DNA from: Nephthysia sp036513515
GTDB taxonomy: Bacteria; Chloroflexota; Dormibacteria; Dormibacterales; Dormibacteraceae
Assembly: GCA_036513515.1 (NCBI GenBank)
Contig: DATBYW010000079.1
Coordinates: 10,891-74,890, forward strand
Reading direction: 5' to 3'
DNA length: 64,000 bases
Numbering within the stretch: the first letter of the stretch is position 1; the number at the start of each line of letters is the position of its first letter. Of the stretch, positions 39,630 through 48,133 are shown one piece after another. Position numbers and translations under genes: made by a program. The notes under the pieces were generated by a model. That model saw only the letters and a list, made by a program, of their open reading frames with translations, ran no database searches and was not told the origin of the DNA.

Positions 39630-40550
39630 CTAGCGTGTTTCCCGTGCGCGGGCGGGCCGGCCCAGCTCGCCGGGCCGCGCTTTGACGGTGTCCTGACCGA
39701 TGGCGCCGCGCGCCGACGCGGGGCCGGCGCGCAGGACGGCGAAGCGCTCGGCCAGCGAACCGGCGAGGATCATGGCGCTCGCGGACACGGCGATCGGACG
39801 CCGCCTGCCCCCGGCCACCATCAGCAAGGCGCCGGTCCCGGTCAGGAGCCGGGCGGCCTGTGCCGGCAGGGCAGCGGACCCCTCGTGGTAGTGCCGCGCC
39901 TCGCTTCCGAGCGAGCGCTCCATCAGGGTGACGGAGGCCAGCTCCAGCAGCGAACCGAAGACGGCCAGGAACCGGGCCGGCGCCGAGTCCTCGGCCGGGA
40001 CCAGGGCGCTGGCGGCCGCCCCCGCGCTGGCAGCCGCGCTTCCCGCGAAGACGAAGGGCAACTGGTGCCGCGCCTCGTGCCAGACCGGGACCGAGGTGTC
40101 GGAGACCAGCACGGCCGTGTAGGTCGCCAGGGGCAGGCCCAGCAGGGCCGCCACCCCGTGGGCGAGGAATCCCAGAGGGCGCAGCACTCCCAGCGGGCGC
40201 AGAAGTTCCAGCACCTCGCCGAGCACCGCCCCTCCCAGCGCTCCGCCGAAGCCCGTCAGCACCCAGCTCCCCACGCTCATGGGTGAGGTCGGCTTGAGCA
40301 CCCGCAGCATGTTGTAGAACCTTTCAGGCCGGCCCAGGTCCGCGATGAGGAGCGGGGGACAGCCCAGAAGAGCCGCGAACGAGGTGAACAGGGAGGCGCG
40401 GGCCAGGCGCTGGTTCCCGGCCAGCCGGGCGGCAAAGCTCAAGAGGGCGGAGATGCCGGCCAGGCCGCCCAGCCAGAAGTAGATCGCCACCTCCGGCGTC
40501 CACACCGGGGGCTTGAGGACCGGCCGGCCGTAGTACCCTCGCTGACTCAC
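39630..40550 (-). CDS. NrfD/PsrC-type membrane subunit of the formate dehydrogenase
   Basis: About 306 residues with eight or so hydrophobic helices, starting 'PVWTPEVAIYFWLGGLAG' as NrfD proteins do; later 'DLGRPERFYNMLRVLKPTSPMSVGSW' is the conserved loop near the quinone site. It should anchor the iron-sulfur subunit and pass electrons to or from the quinone pool. The GTG start overlaps the stop of the iron-sulfur gene as GTGA, which fixes it although the frame runs further up. Last gene of the leftward formate dehydrogenase operon. Confidence 0.88.
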   Translation of the reverse strand: MSQRGYYGRPVLKPPVWTPEVAIYFWLGGLAGISALLSFAARLAGNQRLARASLFTSFAALLGCPPLLIADLGRPERFYNMLRVLKPTSPMSVGSWVLTGFGGALGGAVLGEVLELLRPLGVLRPLGFLAHGVAALLGLPLATYTAVLVSDTSVPVWHEARHQLPFVFAGSAAASAGAAASALVPAEDSAPARFLAVFGSLLELASVTLMERSLGSEARHYHEGSAALPAQAARLLTGTGALLMVAGGRRRPIAVSASAMILAGSLAERFAVLRAGPASARGAIGQDTVKARPGELGRPARARETR

Positions 40551-41398
40551 CGCCGCCCCGCGCTCAAGGCGAGGCCCACGCCGGCGACCACCAGACCTGC
40601 CGCCGCCGCCGCGGCTCCCCACATCTCCTTCAGCCGCCGGGTGGGGACCACCGGATGTTCGGGGAGGCCGTAGGTCTTCGGCTCATCCATCAGGAGGAAC
40701 AGCGATCCCGCGCCGCCGAGGCCGTTGTCAGACTCGTCGGCGAGGTAGAGGCGGGCTTCCCTCCGGCCCTCCGCGTGCAGGGTCTCCAGCCTGCGCCCGG
40801 CCCGGGCGCGCAGCTCGGGGAGCGGGCCGAACTGGATCGACTTGGTGGGGCAGGCCTGGGCGCAGGCCGGTTCCAGACCGCCGCTGAGCCGGTCGTAGCA
40901 TAGGGTGCACTTCTGCGCGATTCCGTTCGTCTCCGGCCGGCTCACCACGCCTTCGCGGCGGGAGATGACGCCGAAGGGACAGGCGGGTATGCAATAGCCG
41001 CAGCCGTTGCAGACGTCCTGCTGCACGACCACCGTGTCGAACTCGGTGTGGAAGATGGCCCCGGTCGGGCAGACGTCGAGGCAGGCGGCCTCCTTGCAGT
41101 GCTTGCAGACGTCCGAGTTCATCAGCCAGACCAGCTCCCCGTCGGCGCGCCGCTGCTCGACGAAAGCCACGTGGCGCCAGTGGTTGGCGTCGAGTTCGCC
41201 GGTGTTGTCGTAGGAGGCGTTCAAGAAACGGATGTCGGTCAGGTCGACGGGGACGTCGTTCCACTGCTTGCACGCGACCTCACAGGCCTTGCACCCGATG
41301 CAGATGCTGCTGTCGGTGAAGAAGCCCAGCTCGTCGCCGGGGCGGGGCTGCACCACCTGCTCGCCGGGGTAGGGCGGGGGACCCGAGATCACTGCCAT
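40547..41398 (-). CDS. Formate dehydrogenase iron-sulfur (beta) subunit
   Basis: About 283 residues carrying four [4Fe-4S] cluster motifs: CIGCKACEVACKQWN, CKHCKEAACLDVCP, CNGCGYCIPACP and CTLCYDRL...CAQACP. This is the four-cluster layout of FDH-N/O beta subunits. The C-terminus has one hydrophobic helix (AAAAAAGLVVAGVGLAL). The ATG shares one base with the TGA of the catalytic subunit (TGATG), so translation is coupled; the frame stays open upstream only because of overlap with the alpha-subunit region. It passes electrons from the molybdenum/tungsten site to the NrfD-type subunit. Confidence 0.92.
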   Translation of the reverse strand: MAVISGPPPYPGEQVVQPRPGDELGFFTDSSICIGCKACEVACKQWNDVPVDLTDIRFLNASYDNTGELDANHWRHVAFVEQRRADGELVWLMNSDVCKHCKEAACLDVCPTGAIFHTEFDTVVVQQDVCNGCGYCIPACPFGVISRREGVVSRPETNGIAQKCTLCYDRLSGGLEPACAQACPTKSIQFGPLPELRARAGRRLETLHAEGRREARLYLADESDNGLGGAGSLFLLMDEPKTYGLPEHPVVPTRRLKEMWGAAAAAAGLVVAGVGLALSAGRR

Positions 41399-44300
41399 CA
41401 GAGCTTCCGCTCCCGTGCAGGCCCGGACCCTCTCGGTGCCTCCGCCGCGCGGACGTCGCAGCTGGCTGCCTTCACCTCCTGGATGTGAACGTTGGGATCG
41501 AGGACGATGGGAAAAGCGTCGTTGGCCGAGTCGCCGGTCACCAGGCCGCTGTAGCCCCAGTGGTAAGGCAGTCCCACCTGAAGGATGGTTCGGCCGTCGA
41601 CCTGAAGGGGCTGAAGGCGCTCCGTCACCAGGACCCGCGCGTGGAGGATCCCGCGGGCGGTGATGATCTCCGCCCAGCCGCCCGGCTGCAGACCACGCTC
41701 CTGCGCCAGCTCCGGGCCGACCTCGCAGAAGAACTCGGGCTGCAGCTCGCTCAGCACCGGCAGGTTGCGGCTCATCGCTCCCGTCGTGTGATGTTCGGTC
41801 AGGCGATACGTCGTCATGACGTAGGGGTAGCGGTCGCGGTCCTCGTTGTAGGGGTTCAGCGGGTGCTGGTAGACCTCGCGCGCCGGGTTCGCGCTCTGCT
41901 CGTAGAGAGGATTCTCGACCGGCGACTCGTGAGGCTCGTAGTGCGGCGGCAGAGGGCCGTCGAGCACCCCGCTGGGGGCGTACAGCCATCCCCTGCCGTC
42001 GCCCTGCATGATGAAGGGCGCGTCGCCAGGCAGGGCGGCGTCCGCTGCCGCACCCTCCGGGGGCTGGTAGTCGGGCGGCTTGCCCGGCGCGAAGTCCGGA
42101 ACGTCCTCGCCCAGCCAGCGTCCCTGCCCGGGGTCCCACCAGACGTACCTCTTGCGCTCCGACCAGGGCCTGCCCGAGGGATCGGCAGAAGCCCGGTTGT
42201 AGAGCAGGCGGCGGTTTGCCGGCCAGGCCCACCCCCACTCCGGCGCCACCCAGCTCTGTTCCGAAGCCGGCTTCTTCCGTGCCGGCTGGTTCACCTCGCC
42301 GGCGTACGAGCCGCAGTAGATCCAGCAGCCAGAGGCGGTCGACCCGTCGGCCTTGAGCTCGGCGAACCCGCTGAGAGCCTTCCCATCCGGCCCCCAGCCG
42401 CTGACCTCACGCAGCACCTGGTCAGCGCTGGGCTCGGCGCTCTCGCCCCCGGTCGGGTAGCTCCAGTTGAGCGCCAGGATGGCCTGGTCCCGGGGCTCTT
42501 TGGAGCCGGCCAGCTTCTCCCGGATGACGCGGCCAAGGTGGTAGTAGAACCAGAGCTCTGAACGGCAGTCGCCGCTCGGCTCGACCGCCGCGTGGTGCCA
42601 TTGCAGCAGGCGCTGGGTGTTGGTGAAGGAGCCGCTCTTCTCGGTGTGCGCCGCGGCCGGCAGGAAGAACACCTCAGTCTTGATCTCCTCCGTCTTCAGC
42701 TCGCCGGTCGCGATCTCGGGCGAGTCCTTCCAGAAGGTTGCACTCTCGATCAGGAAGAGGTCGCGCACCACGAGCCAGTCCAGGTTGGCCATGGCGGTGC
42801 GATGCAGCTTGCCGTTTGCCGATCCCACCGCCGGGTTCTCGCCGGGCAGGAAATAGCCTTTGACGCGGCCGGCCAGCATCTGGAACGCCGTCTGGTAGGT
42901 CGAGTGGTCAAGGTCGATGTGCGGCAGGTAGTCGAAGCAGAAGTCGTTCTCGGCTGTGGCGGCGTCGCCGAAATAGGCCTTGAGCAGGCTGACCAGGTAG
43001 GCGCGCAGGTTGCCCCAGCCGCCGCCCGCCGAGGTATGGCGCTCCACGTAGGCGTCGAGCGAGTCCTCGCCGGCGTGCGGCATGGGCAGGTAGCCGGGGA
43101 GCAGGTCGTAGAGCGTCGGGATGTCCGTGGAGCCCTGGATGCTGGCGTGCCCGCGCAGCGCCAGCACGCCGCCGCCGGGACGTCCGATGTTGCCGAGCAG
43201 CAGCTGCATGATCGCCCCGGTCCGGATGATCTGAACACCGACGGTGTGCTGCGTCCAGCCCAGGGAGTAGACGAGAGCGGAGGTCCGCTCCCGCCCCGAG
43301 TTCTCGCAGAGCTCCTCGGCGACGCGCAGGAACGTCTGCCGCGGGACCCCGGTGACGCGCTCCACCATCTCCGGCGTGTAGCGCCGGTAGTGCTTCCTCA
43401 GGAGCTGGAAGACGCAGCGAGGATGCTGGAGGGTCTCGTCGCGGGGCGCGCCGGAACGCTCCAGGCTGCCGCCCAGCGCTCCGGTCGGCTCGGTCCTGGC
43501 CGCGGTCCCGGCGCGCTGGCCCGTGTCCGGCGTCTGGCGATGCTCTTCGTACTGCCACGACCTGGGGTCATAGGTCCGCTCTTCGGGGTCCCAGCCGGAG
43601 AACAAGCCGTCCAGATCCTCGGTGTCCCTGAAGTCCTCGCTGACGATGCTGGCCGCGTTTGTGTACGGGATCACATAGTCGCGGAACCAGCGGTCGTTCT
43701 CCAGGATGTAGTGGACGATCCCGCCCAGAAATGCGATGTCGCTCCCCGCCCGGAGCGGGACGTGGAAGCTGGCGTTGGCGCTGGTGCGGGTGAATCGGGG
43801 GTCGACGTGGATGACCGTCGCGCCCCTGAGCTTGGCCTCCATCACCCACTGGAAGCCCACCGGGTGGTTCTCGGCCATGTTCGAGCCCATGATCAGGATG
43901 CAGTCCGAGTGCTGCAGGTCCTGCTGGAAGGTGGTGGCGCCTCCCCTACCGAGCGTGGCCCCCAGACCGGGGACAGTGGCGCTGTGTCATATGCGGGCCT
44001 GATTTTCGATCTGAACTATCCCCAGTCCGGTGAACAGCTTCTTGATCAGGTAGTTCTCTTCGTTGTCGAGGGTGGCGCCGCCCAGGCTGGCCATCGAGAG
44101 CGTGCGGTTCAGAGGCTGCCCCTGCTCGTTGCGCTCCTGCCAGTCCGCCGCTCGGGCGGCGATGACCCGGTCGGCGATCATGTCCATCGCTCGATCCAGC
44201 GGTAGGTCTTCCCAATCCGTCCCGTGGGGGCGCCGGTACCGGACCTGATACTGGCGCAGAGGCGACTGGACGAGGTTGCGGCTGGCGGAGCCTTTGGGAC

Positions 44301-44550
44301 AGAGCCGGCCCCTTGAGATGGGGCTGGCCGGGTCTCCCTCGATCTGCGTCACCTGCTCGTTCTTGACGAACACGCGCTGCGCGCAGCCGACAGCGCAGTA
44401 GGGGCAGATCGAGGACACGACGCGGTCGGCCTCCTCGGTGCGCGGCTTCACGTCGACGTGGTTGCGGGAGCGGGCGGATTCTCTCAAGCCCATCGGGTCG
44501 GCCCCGGTCAGCTGGCGGAGCGCCGGCCAGAGCCGTACGGGGTTCCTCAC
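41398..44550 (-). CDS. fdhA: Selenocysteine-containing formate dehydrogenase alpha subunit (TGA at 43987-43989 read as Sec)
   Basis: About 1050 residues. Two open frames split by a TGA are in one register and together give a full molybdopterin oxidoreductase. The N-terminal part has the CPYC-x3-C [4Fe-4S] site, 'IEGDPASPISRGRLCPKG' and ends 'IVQIENQARI'; the part after the TGA begins 'HSATVPGL' and continues 'MGSNMAENHPVGFQWVMEAK'. Known FDH enzymes have selenocysteine in exactly this 'NQAR-(I/V)-U-H' spot, as metal ligand, so the TGA is Sec188. A SECIS-type hairpin follows it. GTG at 44550 has GGAGGT just upstream and matches the family's short N-terminus. No Tat signal is visible, so the enzyme probably faces the cytosol. 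It oxidises formate or reduces CO2. Confidence 0.93.
43959..43972 (-). promoter_or_regulatory. Bacterial SECIS-like hairpin for selenocysteine insertion
   Basis: Read leftward, 14 nt after the TGA, CCCC (43972-43969) and GGGG(G) (43963-43959) enclose the loop GGTCT (43968-43964). The apical GGUCU and its distance match the E. coli fdhF SECIS hairpin that binds SelB. Confidence 0.8.
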
Positions 44551-44692
44551 ACGACCTCCGCGGTGCCGGCCGGCGAGAGTGCCACCACAACTACTGATAC
44601 TCGCGCGATGGCACAGCGACCGCAAGACCCGAGGCGCGATGTAACCCACCCTGGTATTCAGCTCGCGAGAAATAACCTACGGGGTGAGCCAG

Positions 44693-45184
44693 ATGGACAT
44701 GACAGTGTTCCGCCGCGGATCGATCGTGCTGGCCTCTTTGGCCGCGCTCGTGGTCGCGGCCTGTGGGGGCGGCTCCAGCTCGGGTGGCTCGAGCAGCGCG
44801 GCCTCGCCGACCCCCAAGGCTGAGACGACGGTCAAGACGGCCTCCAAGACGGTGGCCGGGAAGTCGGAGACAATCCTTGTCGACGCCAAGGGGATCACCC
44901 TCTACTACTTCTTGTCAGACAAGGGCGGCACTGTGACCTGCACCGCCGCCTGCCTCCAGGCCTGGCCGCCGCTGCTCCTGCCCTCCGGCACGACCTCTCC
45001 CACCGGCGCCTCCGGTGTGACCGGCAAGCTGGCGACCGTCAGCAACCCCGCGGGAGCGCAGGTGAGCTACAACGGCTGGCCGCTCTACTACTACGCCAAG
45101 GACAAGGACGACGGGGACGCCTACGGCCAGAACGTAGGCGGAAAGTGGTTCGTGGTCCCGCCCGACCTAGCCTCAGCGACCTGA
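44693..45184 (+). CDS. Secreted lipoprotein of the Lipoprotein_15 (repeat of unknown function) family
   Basis: About 163 residues. A type II signal peptide (RRGSIVLASLAALVVAACGG) ends at the lipobox 'VAAC', followed by a Ser/Gly linker. Two tandem repeats follow with the family pattern: 'ILVDAKGITLYYFLSDKGGTVTCTAACLQAWPPLL' and 'GWPLYYYAKDKDDGDAYGQNVGGKWFVV'. The two Cys of 'CTAAC' may form a disulfide. ATG at 44693 with GGGTGA 5 nt upstream. It is divergent from the formate dehydrogenase operon, 142 nt away; function unknown. Confidence 0.88.
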   Translation: MDMTVFRRGSIVLASLAALVVAACGGGSSSGGSSSAASPTPKAETTVKTASKTVAGKSETILVDAKGITLYYFLSDKGGTVTCTAACLQAWPPLLLPSGTTSPTGASGVTGKLATVSNPAGAQVSYNGWPLYYYAKDKDDGDAYGQNVGGKWFVVPPDLASAT

Positions 45185-45871
45185 TCAGCCCGTCTCGGCG
45201 CTTCGCTTGCGGCTCTTGCGGCGCCTGGGGGCCGGCGTGGGCTCCTGTGTTACCTCGGCGGAGTCCCAGATTGCGAACTCGTCTTGCGGCTGGAGGGGAT
45301 CTGGTCGCAGCGCGAAGTAGCCCATCATCTTCCAGTCCCGGCCGCGTTTCATGTGAACCTTTCCGAGATAGGTCATCGGTCCAACCGCGACCAGCTCGTC
45401 GAGGATGCTTCGAATCAGGAAGCGGGGGTTGCTGTCGAGGTCGTAGTCGATCTTCAGGACCAGCCGATCGGAGTCGACCAGGCCGGCGGCGGTGTAGGTG
45501 CGGAAGTCGAATGCCGACAGCACACCCGGCTCCACGGGGCGAAAGGCGTAGCGCCTCCACACGAACCGGGCAGCGGTCGAAGCGCCCTGTGTCAGCAGGT
45601 TGTCACCGGTGGCGGCCTGCCTGTCGAACCGCTTACCCAGCCAGGGCATCCAGAGCGACGCCAGCCTCCGCGACAGGCCGTCGAGCGGACCCTGGGTAGT
45701 CATCACGAGGATCCCCTCGTGGCGGCCGTTCAGCCCCTGCGGCGGTGCGCCCGCCCGAAATATGCGGTCCAGGTCCGCCGCGGTCTGCGCCGGGCGACGG
45801 GCGCTGGTCGCCTTCAGCCCTTGTATTGCCTCCCACGCACCCTCTGCCGAGCCCTTGATCGGGAGAGCCAT
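45185..45871 (-). CDS. Conserved hypothetical protein
   Basis: About 228 residues. ATG at 45871 follows AAGGAGGGGG. The middle holds 'LDRIFRAGAPPQGLNGRHEGILV', and the C-terminal third 'LDSNPRFLIRSILDELVAVGPMTYLGKVH' then 'WKMMGYFALRPD'. The pattern of a substrate pocket followed by 'YLGKV..R.....GYFAL' is seen in uncharacterised actinobacterial and proteobacterial proteins; I cannot name a reaction. The tail is basic. Convergent with the lipoprotein gene, stops adjacent. Confidence 0.72.
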   Translation of the reverse strand: MALPIKGSAEGAWEAIQGLKATSARRPAQTAADLDRIFRAGAPPQGLNGRHEGILVMTTQGPLDGLSRRLASLWMPWLGKRFDRQAATGDNLLTQGASTAARFVWRRYAFRPVEPGVLSAFDFRTYTAAGLVDSDRLVLKIDYDLDSNPRFLIRSILDELVAVGPMTYLGKVHMKRGRDWKMMGYFALRPDPLQPQDEFAIWDSAEVTQEPTPAPRRRKSRKRSAETG

Positions 45872-45949
45872 GATCGCCCCCTCCTTCTTTTTATGAGGTG
45901 ACCGCCGCCATCCGGCCTCCCCCAACTTGAGCTACGCAACCCGTCGCGG

Positions 45950-45970
45950 GGCAGACAACCCCTGTCTGCC
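45950..45970. promoter_or_regulatory. Perfect inverted repeat in a divergent promoter region
   Basis: GGCAGACA (45950-45957) and TGTCTGCC (45963-45970) with a 5-nt centre lie between the divergent genes starting at 45871 and 46089. It may be an operator; a terminator is less likely here. Confidence 0.5.
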
Positions 45971-46088
45971 GGGACCTGGCGCTGATCTGTATGTTTGCCT
46001 CCGCGGGGCGGTGGACGGGCACTGTCAGTCTGGTGAGAGTATCTGGTTCTCCGATGAATTCCTATCCGCTTCAGGGTTTGGAGAGGAC

Positions 46089-47105
46089 ATGGACCTGACG
46101 CGACGCGACGTTCTCAAGAAGTCCGCGATGGGTGGTGCGGGCCTGGCCGCCATCCCCGGACTGGCGGCGTTTCTCGAAGCCTGCTCCAGCCCGCAGGCCG
46201 GCGCGGCGCCCAGCGGCGGCACTCCGAACCGAACCGTCAAGCTGGCTATGGTCACCCACGGCCAGGCCTCCGACCCGTTCTGGTCGGTGGTCAAGAAAGG
46301 CGTCGACCAGGCCGCCAGGGACACCGGCGCGGGCGTGACCTACGACGCGCCGCCAACCTTCGACATGGTTGCCATGAGCCAGCTGATCGACGCCGGGGTC
46401 TCGAAGAAGCCGGATGGCCTCATCGTCTCCCTGCCCGACCCCGGCGCGCTCGGCAAGTCCATCACAGCGGCGGTGTCAGCCGGCATCCCCGTGGTCTCCA
46501 TCAACTCCGGTTCGGACGTCTACAAGCAGCTCGGGATCCTCGCCCACATCGGCCAGACCGAGGCGCTGGCCGGGCAGACGGGCGGAGAGAGGATGGGCGC
46601 GGCCGGGGTGAGGAACGGACTCGTCGTGAACCCGGGGCCGGGAAACGCGTCGCTCGAGCTCAGGGCCAGAGGCTTCCAGGAGGGGCTGAGCAAGTCCGGC
46701 GGGACCTCGACCACCCTTGTCGTCGACCTCAAGAACACGACCGACACCCAGCAGAAGATCTCCGCCGCGCTGGCCCGGAACTACGACGGCATCATGACCC
46801 TGGGCGCGACGGGCGCGGCCCCTACGCTGAAGGCGCTCCAGGACGGCGGCAAGCTGGGCAAGGTCAGGATGGCGACCTTCGACCTCTCCGCGGATGTGCT
46901 GACCGCGATCGACCAGGGCAACATGCTCTTCGCGGTCGATCAGCAGCAATACCTGCAGGGCTACCTGCCGGTCCTCTTTCTCACGCTCTACAAGCTGCTG
47001 CTGCTCATGCCGGGCGGCGGCCAGCCCGTGCTGACGGGGCCGGCGCTGGTCCTCAAAGACACCGCCGCAAAGATCATCGACCTGACCAAGCGCGGCGTCC
47101 GGTAG
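46089..47105 (+). CDS. Tat-exported sugar ABC substrate-binding lipoprotein (ribose/RbsB type)
   Basis: About 338 residues. The N-terminus has the twin-arginine motif (TRRDVLKKS), a hydrophobic stretch and a lipobox-like 'LEACS'. The mature part is a periplasmic-binding fold of the sugar type: 'VKLAMVTHGQASDPFWSVVKKGVDQAARDTG' at the start, 'DGLIVSLPDP', 'GIPVVSINSGSD' and 'GIMTLGATGAAPTLKAL'. It should bind a sugar or related ligand outside the cell. ATG 46089 is selected since GGAGAGG is just before it. No ATPase or permease gene is next to it, so the partner must be elsewhere, or the protein acts in sensing. Confidence 0.9.
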   Translation: MDLTRRDVLKKSAMGGAGLAAIPGLAAFLEACSSPQAGAAPSGGTPNRTVKLAMVTHGQASDPFWSVVKKGVDQAARDTGAGVTYDAPPTFDMVAMSQLIDAGVSKKPDGLIVSLPDPGALGKSITAAVSAGIPVVSINSGSDVYKQLGILAHIGQTEALAGQTGGERMGAAGVRNGLVVNPGPGNASLELRARGFQEGLSKSGGTSTTLVVDLKNTTDTQQKISAALARNYDGIMTLGATGAAPTLKALQDGGKLGKVRMATFDLSADVLTAIDQGNMLFAVDQQQYLQGYLPVLFLTLYKLLLLMPGGGQPVLTGPALVLKDTAAKIIDLTKRGVR

Positions 47106-47123
47106 CGAATCTCTAGCGAATCT

Positions 47124-47753
47124 CTAGCGGGTCCAGGCGGCCTCGATGCGAACGGTGCGGCCGCAGGCTTCGCAGGTGATCTCCAGGTCGGTGTTCAGGG
47201 GAGCGGTGACGGCACCGGTGGGGAGTGGGTGGGCGCAGGTGCAAACGAAGCCGCGCAGGCGGGCGGGATTGCCGTACACCATGCCGTGGGGAGGAACGTG
47301 CCTGGTCACCACCGCCCCGGCGCCGACCAGCGCAAAGCGTCCTATGCGCATCCCCGGCAGCACCACGGCTCCTCCGCCCACGGAGGCGCCACGCTCGACC
47401 AGGGCGGGGCTGGCGGTCCAGTCCTCGGCCGTCTTCAGGGTTCCGTCGGGATTGATGGCGCGAGGCTCATGGTCGTTGAGGAGCATGACGCCGGGTCCCA
47501 GGAATACCCCGTCCTCCAGGTTGAAGCCGTGGAAGACGAAGACCCCGTTCTGCAGCTTGCAGCGATCGCCGATGCTCACGTCGAAGTCGATGTAGCTGCC
47601 CTTTCCCAGGATGCACTCGGAGCCGATCACGGCCCCTTCGCGCACCTGGGCCTGGCTCCAGATCCGGGTGCCGGCGCCGATCCGGGCGTCCCCTGAAACC
47701 TCGGCAGAGGGATGGATGCTGACCCCTGGACGGACGGCCGGCTCTGTCGACAT
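47124..47753 (-). CDS. Left-handed beta-helix acyltransferase (WbpD/WlbB-like sugar N-acetyltransferase)
   Basis: About 209 residues. Hexapeptide repeats fill residues ~10-165 (VSIHPSAEVSGDARIGAGTRIW and onward), including the extended loop 'HGFNLEDGVFLGPGVMLLNDHEPRA' that resembles UDP-2-acetamido-3-amino-glucuronate acetyltransferases. A C-terminal ~40-residue tail carries two Cys pairs (CTC and CEAC) that could bind zinc, an addition not usual in WbpD. It would acetylate an amino sugar for a surface glycan. It faces away from the NRPS/glycan operon that begins 380 nt to the right. Confidence 0.86.
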   Translation of the reverse strand: MSTEPAVRPGVSIHPSAEVSGDARIGAGTRIWSQAQVREGAVIGSECILGKGSYIDFDVSIGDRCKLQNGVFVFHGFNLEDGVFLGPGVMLLNDHEPRAINPDGTLKTAEDWTASPALVERGASVGGGAVVLPGMRIGRFALVGAGAVVTRHVPPHGMVYGNPARLRGFVCTCAHPLPTGAVTAPLNTDLEITCEACGRTVRIEAAWTR

Positions 47754-48133
47754 CGGCGGTCAAGGATAGCCCAGTTCGAGGAATCGACCGGGTTAGACCG
47801 TAATCACTCCGGTCCCCGGGTGTCTCAAAGGGCGATGTCGTCCATCAGCAGCAAAACCACCGCTAGGCATCCGTTTTTACCGCAGGTGCCGGATCGCGAG
47901 AGTTTCCAGGCTGAGCCTTGGAAATTCTCGTGGACCAAGCGCCTCATGCAGCGGTTCGAAACGAACTCGGCCCCTCCATGTGCCTCATTGATGCGCTGGC
48001 GAGTGCTCGGTACGGTGGCCCGTGACTGCGAAAACCCAAGCGCAGGTCGAGGAGAGAAAAGCGTCCAGTCGTGCAGCGCACACCGGTGCGTCAGAGCCCG
48101 ACCACGACCGAATCCCCAAGGAGTGATTTACCC
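47754..48133 (+). other. 380-bp leader of the NRPS/glycan operon with a hairpin
   Basis: No convincing gene is present; the only frame (47712-48137) has a non-coding look. GAGAGTTTCCAGG (47898-47910) and CCTTGGAAATTCTC (47916-47929) make an imperfect stem around a 5-nt loop, about 200 nt before the NRPS start. Promoters for both flanking divergent genes must lie here. AAGGAG precedes the GTG start of the NRPS by 10 nt. Confidence 0.5.

Noticed and set aside
43891..43989. The formate dehydrogenase alpha gene as two genes or a nonsense pseudogene
   Set aside because: The TGA is at the family's selenocysteine position and a SECIS-like hairpin follows, so one selenoprotein is the better reading.
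42592..44205. A rightward frame of 537 codons over the formate dehydrogenase
   Set aside because: Antisense to a gene with certain family motifs and no coding features of its own.
47100..47128. Two direct copies of an 11-nt unit (GCGAATCTCTA)
   Set aside because: Only two short copies between convergent gene ends; probably a small slippage duplication, not an array.
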